This document shows, piece by piece, positions 22,301 to 32,980 of a stretch of DNA of 64,000 nucleotides. Numbering within the stretch: the first letter of the stretch is position 1; each line of letters opens with the position of its first letter. Below the pieces are notes generated by a model that saw nothing but the letters and a program-made list of their open reading frames with translations, did not search any database and had not been told where the DNA came from. The translations under genes were made by a program, and so were the position numbers. Source of the stretch: Adiantum capillus-veneris (taxonomy: Eukaryota; Streptophyta; Polypodiopsida; Polypodiales; Pteridaceae); contig CM043957.1 in the NCBI GenBank assembly GCA_014529385.2, positions 65,578,003 to 65,642,002 of the forward strand, given 5' to 3'.

Positions 22301-23367
22301 ATAAGTTCCACCAGTTTATGCTTTCTCAAGGCTACAAACGTAGTGAGTTCGATCATTGTCTATATACAAAGAAGGCTAAGGATGGCAGTTGGCTGATCCT
22401 TATTTTGTATGTGGATGACATGTTGATTGCTGGCAAACACTTGGAAGAAATTTCAGCTTTGAAGTCAAAGATGGCAAAATCGTTTGACATGAAAGACATG
22501 GGTGAGGCAAGTCATATACTTGGTATGCGCATTGAGAGAGACAGATCAAAGAAGTTGATTTGGTTATCTCAAACAGAGTATATTGACAAGGTTTTGCAAC
22601 GTTTCAATATGGAGAAGGGAAAGGCATTGAGTGTTCCATTGCCACCATATGTGAAACTTAGCAAACAAGATTGTCCTGTGTCTGAGGAAGAAAAGGCTGA
22701 AATGGATAAGATTCCATATGCGTCTGCAGTGGGTAGTTTGATGTATGCAATGATTGCTACACGTCCGGATATTGCATTTGCAGTGGGAGTGGTTAGCAGA
22801 TATATGTCAAATCCCGGCAAGAAACATTGGGAGGCAGTGAAAGGTATCATGAGATACTTAAAACATACAAAGAGTATGCGCATATGCTATGGTAGTCAGG
22901 ATTTGAGTGTCAGAGGATACACTGACTCAGATTATGCAGGAGACTTGGATAAGAGGAGATCTACATCAGGCTATGTCTTTACATTGGCTGGAGGTGCCAT
23001 ATCATGGCGATCTCGATTACAAGATTGTGTTACGCAGTCTACTACAGAAGCTGAGTATGTTGCAGCAAATGAGGCATGCAAAGAAGCTATTTGGCTTGGT
23101 AGATTGGTTGCAGACTTGGGAATCAATGCAGATATGCCAGAGTTATATTGTGATAGTCAAAGTGCTATACAATTGGCAAAGAATCCAGTGTTCCATTCGA
23201 AGACTAAGCATATTGATGTGAAGTATCACTTCATTAGGGAAGTACTTGAAGACAAGCAGATACAACTGCTGAAGATCCACACCAAGGACAATCCTGCTGA
23301 TCTACTCACAAAGGGACTTCCAGGAGAGGGCTTTGTGCATTGTCGTGAGTTATTGGGCATTGGATAG
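19393..23367 (+). CDS. copia-2 gag-pol polyprotein, intact
   Basis: 1,324 residues in one frame with no interruption. Gag covers roughly residues 1-235 and ends with a zinc knuckle C239-x2-C242-x4-H247-x4-C252. Protease has DSGA with the catalytic Asp at 322. Integrase has an HHCC module (WHRRLGHMS ... CEHC) and the core triad D511, D574, E610 with 35 residues between the last two. RT has the catalytic YVDD at 1006-1009, and RNase H has YTDSDYAGD near 1176-1184, TEAEY and YCDSQSA. The order protease-integrase-RT-RNase H defines Ty1/copia. The polyprotein should self-cleave and form a particle that reverse-transcribes and integrates the element. The first ATG after the leader that begins the gag fold was taken as start. 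All catalytic residues I checked are present, so it may be autonomous. Confidence 0.97.
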   Translation: MADMASSHSETLYNIKKLDGTNFPFWKKQIWQVLVQKKQVKPLKLKGERPEFMAQDEWEELDELACSTIMLTLAENVYFNVAEETTAYGVWQKLCDMYEKQSAASQIYWLKKLVDLKMKEGTAMSNHLNEFHSIFSQLTAQEIVFPDSVKAMFLLITLPDSWDTFRTALSNSVVPEGLTSANVEGSLLTEEVNRKNIDKGKGNSALVVRGRQQFKEKKGKKAQNRSKSRDSKSKDDIECYHCGKKGHMKRDCTKWKQEKGKTKSSEQDEKKSSVKIEEVNVTGSGSDSDSGIAAGDIFLTSNLDSVFLTAEDGHAMSDWIIDSGASLHVSPHKEWFTSYVATKDYVRLGNEQVCDILGVGDVQLKFQNGSSLWLKNVRHVPAIRKSLISTGKLDDAGYVTVFGNSAWKISKGSMTVAHGSKSGTLYTLHVSEVKNHVINVIEQPSVSLWHRRLGHMSKRGMEILSHYGYLPGFSFQDFEFCEHCVYGKQTQEPHRSKRNRRDERLALVHSDLCGPMPSLSLGGAAYFCTFIDDYSRKVWVYFLKHKDEVLKVFKTFLQLVENQSGQKLKCLRTDNGGEYVSKAFQDFCQEKGIKRELTAPYNPSQNGVAERMNRTIQEKVRSMLSNAELPDGFWAEAVATAVHLINRSPSRVLDKSAVAEMLWTGKAPSYKHLRVFGCEAYSHIPKEFRNKLEPKSKKCIFLGYGESGEMGYRLWDPESRKLIRSNDVHFNEAKFHAKPEKTEEIRRVVFREDGPSASTSRQHGQAQEQPIVAREAESVVVRRSERVSKPPDRYVPSLNYVMLTDCGEPSCYKEALQVVDSKKWQLAMQSEMTALHKNQTWTLVKLPQGKKALPCKWVYRYKITAHDSQPKYKARLVAKGFKQEQGIDFDEVFSPVVKMTTLRCFLALVAILDLVLHQMDVKTAFLHGDLDVEIYMQQPEGFVEKGMEHLVCQLLKSLYGLKQSPRAWYHKFHQFMLSQGYKRSEFDHCLYTKKAKDGSWLILILYVDDMLIAGKHLEEISALKSKMAKSFDMKDMGEASHILGMRIERDRSKKLIWLSQTEYIDKVLQRFNMEKGKALSVPLPPYVKLSKQDCPVSEEEKAEMDKIPYASAVGSLMYAMIATRPDIAFAVGVVSRYMSNPGKKHWEAVKGIMRYLKHTKSMRICYGSQDLSVRGYTDSDYAGDLDKRRSTSGYVFTLAGGAISWRSRLQDCVTQSTTEAEYVAANEACKEAIWLGRLVADLGINADMPELYCDSQSAIQLAKNPVFHSKTKHIDVKYHFIREVLEDKQIQLLKIHTKDNPADLLTKGLPGEGFVHCRELLGIG

Positions 23368-23451
23368 ATGGCAGCCATGTAAATATTTGTACATTTATGT
23401 TCATAGATTTACAGTTACTTAAAGTGCCACATTGGACTTTAAGTGGGAGGT

Positions 23452-23672
23452 TGTTGGGATTAAATCCCAAGTGGCCTCTTATGCGGATATGGCCGGCCGC
23501 CCGCCTAACTCACTTACCTCTAACTCTTTGTATATACTAACATATTCTTTGTGAATACTAAGGATTTGGGAGATAACCCTTCTAACAGATCTCTGCGTAC
23601 TGTGTACTGTGTAAGCTCACTGTGTGTGTGTGTGAGAGAGAGAGTCGACCCACGCTCCGCTCCGCGACTTCA
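23452..23672 (+). repeat. copia-2 3' LTR
   Basis: 221 bp, nearly identical to 18,109-18,327. It is preceded by the polypurine tract and followed by the target duplication CTAAC. Confidence 0.96.
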
Positions 23673-25200
23673 CTAACAAGGTGTCTATTAACCCTTTGCA
23701 GTTCAAAGAAAAACCAACTATAGACTGACTCATTTTTTAGATTCTTTAGAAGGTTTTGCAAAAGAGATTGAGGCTCTGTTTGGGTCTACACTTTTCTCTT
23801 TCTTCTTTTTAGGCTTACTACCTAACAGAGGTAGAATTTCTTCTTCTACTTGGTTCATGAGAATATCAACTAAATTAAGGGGAGACTGACATAATTTATT
23901 AAGCTCTATTGTCATGCTCTTGAAGCTCATTGCAAACGTTTTCCTCTTTAGGAGAGTTGTTTGCCTATAGACCCTCCATCTTAGGAGGTATATGGAAGTC
24001 TTGTGTTGTTGAGATGCCACGCTCAACATCAAAAGAATCAAAGTTTGAGCAAATGCCCCTGGTCTTGTCTGTTGGACTCTTAGGAGGGATCGGTGTGTCA
24101 GCTTGGAGGGGTGCTTTGATTGATTCATGTTGTAGATCATCCACCTCTTTTTGTTGAGCTTCAATGGGAGCTTGTGAGGTTGAAGCATTATCCTCTGGTT
24201 CAGCTTCCCCATTAGAAAATGAGGGGTCAAAAACATCATCCAGCAATGCCCAAACTTGTTGAAATACTTATGAAGTTGTGAGGCTGAATCATTGTCCTCT
24301 GGTTCAGCTTCTCCATTAGAAAATGAGGGGTCAAAAACATCATCCAGCAGAGCCCAAACTTGTTGACATACTAATTAGAATTATTCCTTGTTGAGTTTCT
24401 ATTCTTATAGCTACCCTTCCTAATAACTTGTTGAAGACTTGATTAGAATATTTTGCCTCCTCAGGTTTTTTGCATCCTTCTAAACTTTTCCCGAGGAGTC
24501 CACTATGTAAAACTTGCATATAGCACGTGCAAACAACAGGTGTTTTAAGTAATCCATTACATGTATATTTTCAAGTATTATATGTACCCATTATGTATGC
24601 ATTTTTGTAAGAAAAAACTAGCCCTTATGTATTAAATATTTTACTTTCTCAATTAAAAAACCCTATATGTAAGTACATTTTTTTGTAAATGTACCTAATT
24701 ATAAATACCTTTATTTGTTCGCACGTGCTATCCTACATATTTCCTAGTGGATGCCTCAGAAGACTTTGCTAGCTAGTTTGGGGCAGTCGTTAATCAAGTG
24801 GCCTTGTCTAAGACACTGAAAACAAGCATTGGGCAAGATCATGTAGATAACTTTATGTTCATGCAGCACTTGTCCCATGTGGTCTCTTAGATTAATGCTA
24901 TCTCGGAAGGGAGCATCCGTATCCACTTCTATTAGCAACTGAGGATCCCACTTAGGGTTGCTAACATTAGAAGGTTTGTGCCCCAAGACTTTCCCTAGCT
25001 AAGCACCAATTTCTTTAAGCCAGGGATAAAATTCAATTGGATAATCTGGAAAGTCCACCCACTCAAGGATAACATTCGATTGGATAATCTGGAAAGTCTA
25101 GCAAAAAAATACTGAGTATGCCTTTTGTGCTTGGAGTGAGTTTTGCTATGAAATAACTTAATTTGGACAATGCCTCTAAACTTTGAACCTACTTTATAGG
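23673..25200 (-). pseudogene. L1-type LINE: ORF1 remnant and start of ORF2
   Basis: Minus-strand reading from right to left gives, first, an ORF1/gag-like region with a DUF4283-like segment (FYPWLKEIGA near 25,020) and a zinc knuckle CFQCLRQGHLINDC at about 24,800; then an acidic/basic tail (24,246-23,730) ending in KKKKEKS; then the first residues of an endonuclease (LNCKGLIDTL) at about 23,720-23,680, where copia-2 cuts in. Gag-like ORF1 binds element RNA; the endonuclease nicks target DNA. Stops and tandem duplications break the frames. The rest of ORF2 is at 17,983-18,108 and 12,554-11,050, so one L1 spans 11-25 kb once the two insertions are removed. Confidence 0.78.
24172..24375. repeat. 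104-bp tandem duplication in L1 ORF1 tail
   Basis: The segment with TCCTCTGGTTCAGCTTC occurs at 24,191 and 24,295, a 104-bp period with few differences. 104 is not a multiple of 3, so the second copy is out of frame with the first. Confidence 0.9.
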
Positions 25201-27818
25201 CTAATCTCTAATAACTTAAGATTGACTAGCTTAATTGAATGGTGATAGTGGCTAAGAAACTATATAAATGCACGAAGCACGCAAACAAAAGCTCATAAAA
25301 ATAAAATCCTCGAGTGTAGTAAGAGCTAGAAGACTAGACAGAGACACTAGATAAGTAGATATATATGAAAAGTGTGTCAAAGAACAAAGAATCAAGAAAA
25401 ACATTGTCCAGCCTTTAAGGATGAAATCAAGTCTATACAAGAGGTGGAACAACCTTAAGTTTGGATTAATGAAAATTTGGAGTCTCTTTTATTGACACTT
25501 TGTCAACGATTTGGGATTCTCCATTTGCATGCACATACACACACAAACATTTTTTCATGTGCCTATTTTTATCTTTGTGCACATAGCTTCATAGTGAGAG
25601 TGGCAAAAATTTGCATGGTAGGGAACATAATCAAGGAATCTCAGCTGAGTGAAATTCATAAGAAGTGTTTGTAGAGGCTCAAGAAAGTATGAGGTAGAGC
25701 ACATAACGAAGGTACACATAAAGATCTTGACACATAGTAAATTTAGGCTATTTTCTACCGCTTGAGCCATTCCGAAGAGGTCTGTGTATAAATCAGTGTT
25801 CCCCAAAAAGGGGTTCATTGCTCCTTTCACTAGTTAAAATTGCAAAATTCGGGAAGAAAATTACAAGTTTGTGTAAATAGCTGTAAATGCTTCAAATTTT
25901 GGCATAAAAATCGAGAGAGTTCCTTATTTTCTTCAGATAAGCCAAATGTTTTTGGAAAGCCCTCGTATGAATGTTGCAACTTTTCTATGGAATTTGTAAT
26001 GTTAGAAATTTTGTGCGTAAAGTTGACATTAAAATGAGATAGAACTCCTCCCTCCCTATAAGCTCCAATCTTTTACTCTCCACTCTGCTGCCATCCAGTG
26101 CTTAGCCATCGGCTCCATTGCTCAAGCTTGAGCAAGGATGTCAAAGGCGGTGGGAGTCTCACTCGTTTCCTCTCATTGTGAGGATGCAAAAACATATGAT
26201 GGCCATAGGGAATGCCTATGCCTGGCAGCTTGGTAGATGTCATGTACTTGAAAGATGACCAGCAATGAAATCATGACCTTACCCTCTATGGATCAAAACT
26301 TAGTAGAGAAGGTGGACCCTAGAAGTGCCTTTCGTATTTATTGTTCGAGAAAATCCATTTTTGCAACCATACAAATTTCCTTTTTTGACATCTGCTCAAT
26401 AGGAAATCTGAGCTAATTTCTTAAAATCTAGCTAGGCGGGCCTACTCCTGCTTGCGACTTGCTCTGGCTGCGAGGGTTGTAGAGTTGGGGAGCTCATAGG
26501 CTACGCTTGCGCATGGAGCATACGCGGGCAGGATGGTGGCATCACAACGGTGCTCAGATGGTAGCTCTAATGGTGGGGCTCGCTCCGGTGGGGGCAAGGC
26601 TCGGGAAAAGATAGGTTCACTTTATCCAAAGCCTGTTCAAAATGAAAAATGGCCAGCTCAAATTTGGGCAAGAAGGTTCTCAAGCCGGTTCAAATTATGG
26701 AATTTTTAGTTATGTTATGAGATTTTTAATGTGATTATCTCTCTCAAATTTAGTGTTAGCCTGCTCATATGAGTGTGAAAAGGTCCCAAAGCCGGGTCCA
26801 CCAAAATGTTTCTCGAGCCCTGGGTGGGGGCCTCCTGGCGGCCACTTCCCTAGCATTTGCATGCCTTCCCTCTCCCCCCTAAATTTTTGCATGCAAGGAG
26901 AGGTCATCCTCCCTTCTCTTTCCCAAGAGGCATTGGTGGCCAGGACCTCTGATGCATCTCCGGCATGGTGGGATCATTATGGCAGGATGTGCCCGTTTTG
27001 GTGGCATCAATGGATGGTACTTGGCGGGGTGGGCTTCCCCTTAAAGCCTGGCTTCTCTTCTGTTTGGTTTAGTTGGTACTGTACCCGCTCGTCCTCGAAG
27101 TTGGGGCTCCTGGTTCTTCTTTTGGCTTGGGGTTCTTCTGTATGTGTTGCTTCGGCTAATATCGATTGTAAGCTTGTTGGTTGGTCATGGCTTGCCTTGT
27201 GGGAGGAGGTGGGTTATGGTGGCACCCTATCAACCTTGGAATGTTTGATTCTGTTTTTGTATTGGTTTAAGGCTTCCGTGTGAAAATCCTGTCTGATTTG
27301 TGGTATCAATGTAATCTATTGGTGAACGACTATGTAGCTTTGTTGTACCCATGGCTCATCTGAGCACGGGCTTTATGTAGTTTTGTTCAGTTTTAATACT
27401 GAATCACTCACTCTGTCTGGATGAGTATGGGAAAAAATATCTAGGTAGGAAAAAGTTTTCCTTATCTCTTCCTCCCAATCAGCATTTTTGGGTTTCAAAA
27501 CGGCACAATTGTCGGTTGAGACACATTTTCCCCGAACATTGCAAGTATCAATGTTATCAACAACGCCACAAAGGTCCCACATTTGTTTGGCCTACATTAG
27601 CCCATTTTTCTTTTAAATGCATTTTGTAGTGTCTTTAAAAAAATTAAAAGGTAATCCTAATGGCTTCAAAAAAATTAAAAGGTATTCTTAATTCAAAGAT
27701 TCCCTCAATAACAATAAAAATGATACGCTAGTCTATAGCACTCAACAACGGGCAATGACAAAGCACATAGATTTGCAACAGTATCAACTAGACATGAGAA
27801 GGACGGATATAACTTTTC

Positions 27819-27820
<2 letters not shown>
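25201..27820. other. Unassigned intergenic sequence
   Basis: No recognised gene. A 176-codon frame at 26,753-27,283 is Trp/Gly/Pro-rich with no known domain and sits in locally GC-richer DNA; it might be decayed retroelement sequence. No RNA gene or clear repeat boundary was seen. Confidence 0.4.

Positions 27821-27865
<45 letters not shown>
27821..27865 (+). repeat. (GA)n microsatellite
   Basis: A pure GA run of about 45 bases; no LINE-like sequence adjoins it. Confidence 0.95.
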
Positions 27866-27866
<1 letters not shown>

Positions 27867-28686
27867 AAGGACACTTTAAAGAGAAAAATATGCTACGGGG
27901 AAAATAAAGGAGAAGAGGAACACAAATATACAATGTAAAGTATATGGACCACCTCTATATATGGACACAAAGTTCTTTTGACTTTCCACCTTCATATGTC
28001 TTTTGACTTTCCCCCTTCATCTTTCATTTCATTTCCTAAACTCACCCTTAACTTAAGTACTTAATATGTTTTGAAAGACTTTTTATTTTTTGAAATTGGG
28101 GAGATTTAATGGCTTTAATAAAATAAAATGTTCATCTCTTCGAACATCCTCTAGGAAAATTCTATTGCAAAGCTCATGAAAGCCAAATCCTACATAAAAA
28201 CCCAAAATCGACAGTGTTGTCGAGTAATGTACTACTATTTCAGTTCCATACATAGCAATTGCCAACGAGGGATACTTGGTAGGATACACAATCACGGTCG
28301 GTCATTTCAAGGAGAGGTGGATATGAACAGGACAAATGAGTAGAGTGCAACCCTAGGAATCCCTGAAGATCTCTATACTAAATAAGATCTAGATACACAT
28401 TACGTAGAGGAGTGCTCACATATCTTGGTTTGTAAATGTAAATTTCTTGATTGAAAATTAAAAATCGCAATTGTAATTCCATTGGACCTTGGTTTTCGAG
28501 GTTAAAAGGGGACATTTTACATTTCACTATGCAACATTTGGAGTGCATGGAAAACTATCATCTCATCTGTTTCCGAATTTGTTCGGTCCTTGATATTTTT
28601 ACGTGGTTTGTTGTGGCTCTGTACAATCAACAAACAACCTTCTTCACCAGCAAAACAGGCAAGCAAGGAGAGTGCATGGTGTGGAG

Positions 28687-28803
28687 AAAGGACACTCAAT
28701 GTCAGTTTCCTGGAAAACTCGCAACCCCATGGCGAGCTATGGGGAGGTTGCGAGCCATGGTGGGAGCCAATTTCCGAGGGAACGGACACTGAGTGTCCTT
28801 TCT
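28687..28803 (+). repeat. Long imperfect hairpin conserved in both repeat copies
   Basis: AAAGGACACTCAATGTCAG at the left pairs with the complement of GGACACTGAGTGTCCTTT at the right, over about 30 bases per arm. An inner pair, CTCGCAACCCCAT with ATGGGGAGGTTGCGAG, lies in the loop. The equivalent in copy A is at 9,112-9,216. The shape is that of a fold-back repeat or a precursor-like RNA hairpin; expression is unknown. Confidence 0.7.
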
Positions 28804-29310
28804 TGACCGTCAAGAGTAAGGAGCAAGGAGGCCATCAAAAGCGAGAAGTTGCAGTCTGCACTTATAAGAATTTGCATTAGTTTGGCTAACAATACACAGT
28901 TACGACTACTGAGGTATCAACACCTCAAGCCATTTTGATTGTTGATCCGCGAGCATCTCATTGGAGGCAGGCCGTGGTTTCTGCATGTTGACATGCTGCA
29001 AATCTAACGGTTGTAGCGTTGCATTTTGCTCAATAAAGTGGTGTCAATGGATAGTGCAGACTCCACGCCCCTCTGACTGTTATGGATAAGGGATATGTAC
29101 ATTTATTACTCAAGTGCTCATTATGAACTACAACCATTTATGCCGGCCGATTAATGTTTATTCATTTTGAGCATTGAAGAATCTATAAATAAATACGTGC
29201 AAGAGGGAAATGCTCAGGGGAGATTGTGTCTTTCTTCTCCCCTCTTTCCTCTTCTCTCTCGCCGTGCCAGTGTGGCACTGTGCTCTAGGAAGCGCATCTG
29301 CAAGTGCTCT

Positions 29311-29314
<4 letters not shown>

Positions 29315-29370
<56 letters not shown>
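29315..29370 (+). repeat. (CT)n microsatellite at the LINE 5' junction
   Basis: About 56 bases of CT. The LINE starts directly after it at 29,371. Confidence 0.95.
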
Positions 29371-29371
<1 letters not shown>

Positions 29372-29419
29372 AGTACATCAGTCTACTCCTCACCTAAAGG
29401 ATAGTCCCCTTTCTCCATA

Positions 29420-30258
29420 TTGAATAATGACATATGGGAGTTCTCTAGAGATGGAGACATCGTTCTCTTAGGAGACTTTAATGCCATAACGGCCAACTCT
29501 CAAGTAGTATTCTATGATACTTCTGAGGAAATTCTCAGAGAAGTGGATTTATCACAGAGGGGGCTTACTAGAAATTCACAGGATAAAGAACACACTGAAT
29601 ATGGGAGACATCTCATGGAGATGGCAACTATACATGGTTTGGCCATACTTAATGGTCTAGAGAATTTCCCTTTATCTGGGGGATTCACATGCTTCCCGCA
29701 TAGGCATGGGGCCAGTACAGTGGATTATGTCATGACTTCACCAAGCTTTATTTCTAGTATCGAGGACTTTAAGGTGGGACCCAAACCGGTTGGGATTGCA
29801 ATGGATCATGCTCTCTTGACCTTATCAATCTCCTTCCAATACAATGCCTCTCAAGTACAAAGGAAGAAGACACACACAAGATATACTTTCACGCCAGAGA
29901 CTGATTCAGTCTATGTGGAAAGATCTATAATAGGATGTGGGCAGCCGAGCCAGTATATACTGTAGAGGAGATTACTTCTCAGTTAACAGAGATACTACAT
30001 GGAGCAGCACAAGAGGCATACCCACATACTCAACCTGATCAGAAGAGAGGATCTAGGAACATGCCTCAAAACAGTTGGTATGACAAGGAATGCAGAGAGA
30101 CGAGAACCCAGGTCCAGAAAGATCTTACACTTGGGATCATCACATATAAGCAGTCTCGGATTGCTCTTCGGCGTATAGTACATCGCAAGAAAAATGGCAT
30201 TTTTAGCCAAACTGGAGAAGGATTTATATCAGCTCTTCTTGAGTCAGGACTCACATGA
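29420..30258 (+). pseudogene. LINE endonuclease C-terminal part and linker
   Basis: The frame 29,420-29,965 has the endonuclease motifs VLLGDFNAI, HGLAILNG, STVDYVM and MDHALL of the APE-type nuclease that nicks target DNA. The N-terminal half is missing. A frameshift near 29,935 moves to a second frame with NSWYDKECRETR, the linker that precedes RT, which stops at about 30,256. Confidence 0.88.
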
Positions 30259-30343
30259 GGCCTGCCATTTATTTCACGAGCTCTCACCGCCTCCGACAAT
30301 TACTTCTCCTGAGATTTGAGGTCAATATGTAACACCATTATAT

Positions 30344-31490
30344 ATGGTATCTGGACAGCCTCCATTACCAGATCCACTAGAGCCATGCCCTGCTACTAGT
30401 ACTTTCTTTACTACGAAAATGGTGAAAAAAGCTATTGATAAGGTGAAGACAAGAAGAGCATATGATCATGATGGTTTAGTAGCAGAACATCTGATCCATG
30501 CCAGGGATCTACTTTCAGAAGTCCTTGCTCATCTGTTTAATCGGGTCATGTGTGAAGGATTACCTGAATCTTGGAAATTATCTACTATCGTACCTATTTT
30601 CAAGTCAGGGGATCCTATGATACCCGGGAACTACCGTACCATTATGGTAGGTCACACATTGACCCGACTATACGCATCCATTCTTGAACAAAAATTGAGT
30701 AGATGGGCAGAGAATGAGGGCATCAGGGCAACAGGACAAGCTGGATTCAGGAGGGGTTATTCCACTTTAGATCATATTCTTACGCTCAGAGCCATTATTG
30801 AGGAAGGGAGAGCAAGCGGGAAAACGATGTATTGTTGCTTTGTGGATTTTCAGAAAGCTTTTGATACAGTACCAAGGGCCAGATTGATGCGTAGGATGCA
30901 AGAGTTAGGGGTCCCCAACGAGATTATTTGGGGGATCATGGCCTTATACGGGTCAATAACTAGTTATGTACATACTCCAGAAGGGGATTTCAACATTGTT
31001 CATTCCACCGTTGGAGTAAAGCAGGGATGCCCACTGTCCCCTACTTTATTTGGTATGTACATAGATGAGGTATCAGATTACATTGATAGAGAGGGTGACA
31101 AAGGTGAGCGCTCAACTTGCAAGGTCATGGATCCCTTTGTTGTTGTATGCAGATGATATTGTATTGATAGCAGAATCACCAAATGGAATGCAGAGGCAGC
31201 TAGATGCATTACATAAATTCGCGGAGGACAGTGGACTATCGGTAAACTTGGGTAAAACCAAAGTTATGGTGTTTAACACCACACCGCAGTGGGTTAGGAG
31301 ATCGGCACCTACATTTGCATATGACCAGGATACAATAGAGTACACAAATGCATACACATACCTTGGTGTGGTATTTGCAGGACCGAAGTTTACTCTTAAG
31401 AAAGCAGCGGATGCTAGATTGTCCAGAGCCTCTGTGGCCTTGGGAGGGTTGGAGAGGATGTGTTCACAATTGCAGTTTCAGGAACCATGA
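30344..31490 (+). pseudogene. LINE reverse transcriptase, frameshifted
   Basis: The first frame (to 31,156) has AYDHDGLVAEHL, VPIFKSGD, NYRTIMVGHTL, GQAGFRRGYSTLDH, DFQKAFDTVPR and GVKQGCPLSPTLFG. A shift near 31,110 leads to the second frame with LLLYADDIVLIAE (YADD at 31,146-31,157) and SGLSVNLGKTKVMVF. The order and motifs match the LINE at 1-1,560 throughout the RT. Catalytic residues are present, but the shift and a stop at about 31,488 inactivate it. Confidence 0.92.
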
Positions 31491-32640
31491 ACAAAACTTT
31501 GGCTCTTTGATACTGTGGTGGCTTCGGCTATGCTTTATGGGGTCCATATTTGGGGACCATCTGTGGATCAGGATAATTGGAAGTCAAAGGAGAGACCTTT
31601 GGTATCTATGATTTCCTGAATGATTAGAGCCAAGGCCTCCGTACCACACGCGATTACCCGAGCGGAACTAGTTGCCCCTTCGATAGAAATTGAAGCTCTT
31701 ACCAGATCAGTGTCCTTTATACATGGTTTGTGGGATACAAATAATTGCCGATATACTCGACTCGCCCTCAAATCCTCTCGACCATTAGCAATGAAAGGGG
31801 ATACATCATGCTGGTATGTGCAATTGTCCTCGTGGTTTCAGAGACACGGGTTCAGTATGGAAAGATTACCCCCCTTTCGATACTCTCTTGAGGCTCCATC
31901 ATTGGCAATTACACAAACGGAGATTAATAAAATCATCCGTCAGGATCTTATACAGTTGGATACTAAGAGGACATGGGTAGACCCTACACAAGAATTGGGC
32001 ACGAAGATGGCCGACTACAAAGAAAACTTCCTACAACTATCTGAAGATGGATTTGTGATTCGCCCGAGCTACATGGATACCCACCTGTCTCATGGTTTGA
32101 GATGTGCTATTGGTCAGATTCGTACATTCTCACACCAGCTGGAAATTGAATTTGGCAGATTTAGGGGAATCCCACCTGCGAGCAGAATTTGCTAGTTATG
32201 CGGAATGGAGCCGGAGACAGAATTACACTACATATGCCATTGCAACGTATAGTATGAGATACGTGGGCGTTTCCATTGCCTATTTAAAGAAGGCTTTGGA
32301 CCTCTAGATAGAGTCATGCAATACCAAGATCAAAGATGCTTAGGCTTGTACCTACTGGAACTACATCGGCACAGGGATAATCTAATGAGAAGACAAAGAG
32401 CACTACAGCCTCAGAGGGAGATCACAGATTTCTTCGGATCGAGAGAAGCAGGAGTGGAAGGAGAAGCAAGAGGCCAACAGCCAGCACAAAGGAGTACCCA
32501 CATTCATACCAAAGGCACCCTCATTGACAGGGCGATTGAGCTTAGGAAATCAAGACGACCACGACCGAGATGCAGAAGCACACTTCACCGGAGGAGACTA
32601 CAACAAAGGATTAGAAGCATTCTAGTCAGACACTGAGAAT
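31491..32640 (+). pseudogene. LINE C-terminal region with zinc-finger-like motif
   Basis: After the RT, frames continue through a region of unknown fold (31,620-32,195) to a Cys/His cluster at about 32,188-32,250 (C-x2-C, then ELHYICHC). Clusters of this kind occur at the C-terminus of many LINE ORF2 proteins and probably bind nucleic acid. In-frame stops fall inside the cluster. A basic, Arg-rich tail ends at about 32,636. Confidence 0.7.
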
Positions 32641-32980
32641 GCTCTTAAGAAGTTTATTTAATACTTTGTATTTAGTTTTTCACATTTATTTTCACACTTT
32701 CACACTTTTCACACTTAGTACTTTAGTACTAAGGTACCCAGACATTGTAACAGATTCACCACTTTTGTATCAGTTTGGTCTCATAGGTCATTCTAGCCTT
32801 TTGAAGACGTTAATATAACATTTCATTTCTCTCTCACGCTTGCTCTCTGTCTCTCTCTGTTCGCGTATAGCTTCGATTACATGCTTATGGATGTGCCAAG
32901 TATGCAGATCTGTCAATTTTATGGATTTTATTATGTTATTCTTGATATTTTAGGGCTCTCCGTGCTCCCATTTGTAGCAC

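Larger units (their letters stand above)
18109..23672 (+). mobile_element. Ty1/copia element 'copia-2', apparently intact and young
   Basis: 5,564 bp with LTRs at 18,109-18,327 (219 bp) and 23,452-23,672 (221 bp). The LTRs differ at two substitutions and one 2-bp microsatellite indel, so about 1% divergence. The target duplication is CTAAC (18,104-18,108 and 23,673-23,677). The primer-binding site TGGTATCAGAGC begins at 18,330, two bases after the LTR, and the polypurine tract AAGTGGGAGGT ends at 23,451. One long frame (19,393-23,367) encodes all domains. The gag style resembles the Tork/Tnt1 group; that lineage call is inference. It lies in the endonuclease of an L1 remnant. Confidence 0.97.
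29371..32827 (+). mobile_element. LINE inserted in (CT)n, 5'-truncated, decayed
   Basis: A non-LTR element on the plus strand between (CT)n on the left and a CT-rich stretch (32,828-32,860) on the right. It begins in the middle of the endonuclease domain and runs through RT and a C-terminal zinc-finger-like region to a 3' tail with no poly(A). The insertion limits follow from the uninterrupted copy A. The RT is of the same clade as the left-edge LINE. Confidence 0.88.
28225..32980 (+). repeat. Dispersed repeat copy B, split by a LINE
   Basis: The left part (28,225-29,370) aligns with 8,651 to the (CT)n tract of copy A. The right part (32,828-32,980) aligns with the sequence after the tract, both containing TAGCTTCGATT and GTCAATTTTATGGATT and ending TTTGTAGCAC. 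The 3.46 kb between is the LINE. TATAAATA is conserved at 29,184-29,191. Like copy A it has no coding capacity. Confidence 0.9.

Noticed and set aside
26753-27283. 176-codon frame that looked like a possible host exon
   Set aside because: No known domain, no splice context; the Trp/Gly/Pro richness fits GC-rich non-coding DNA.
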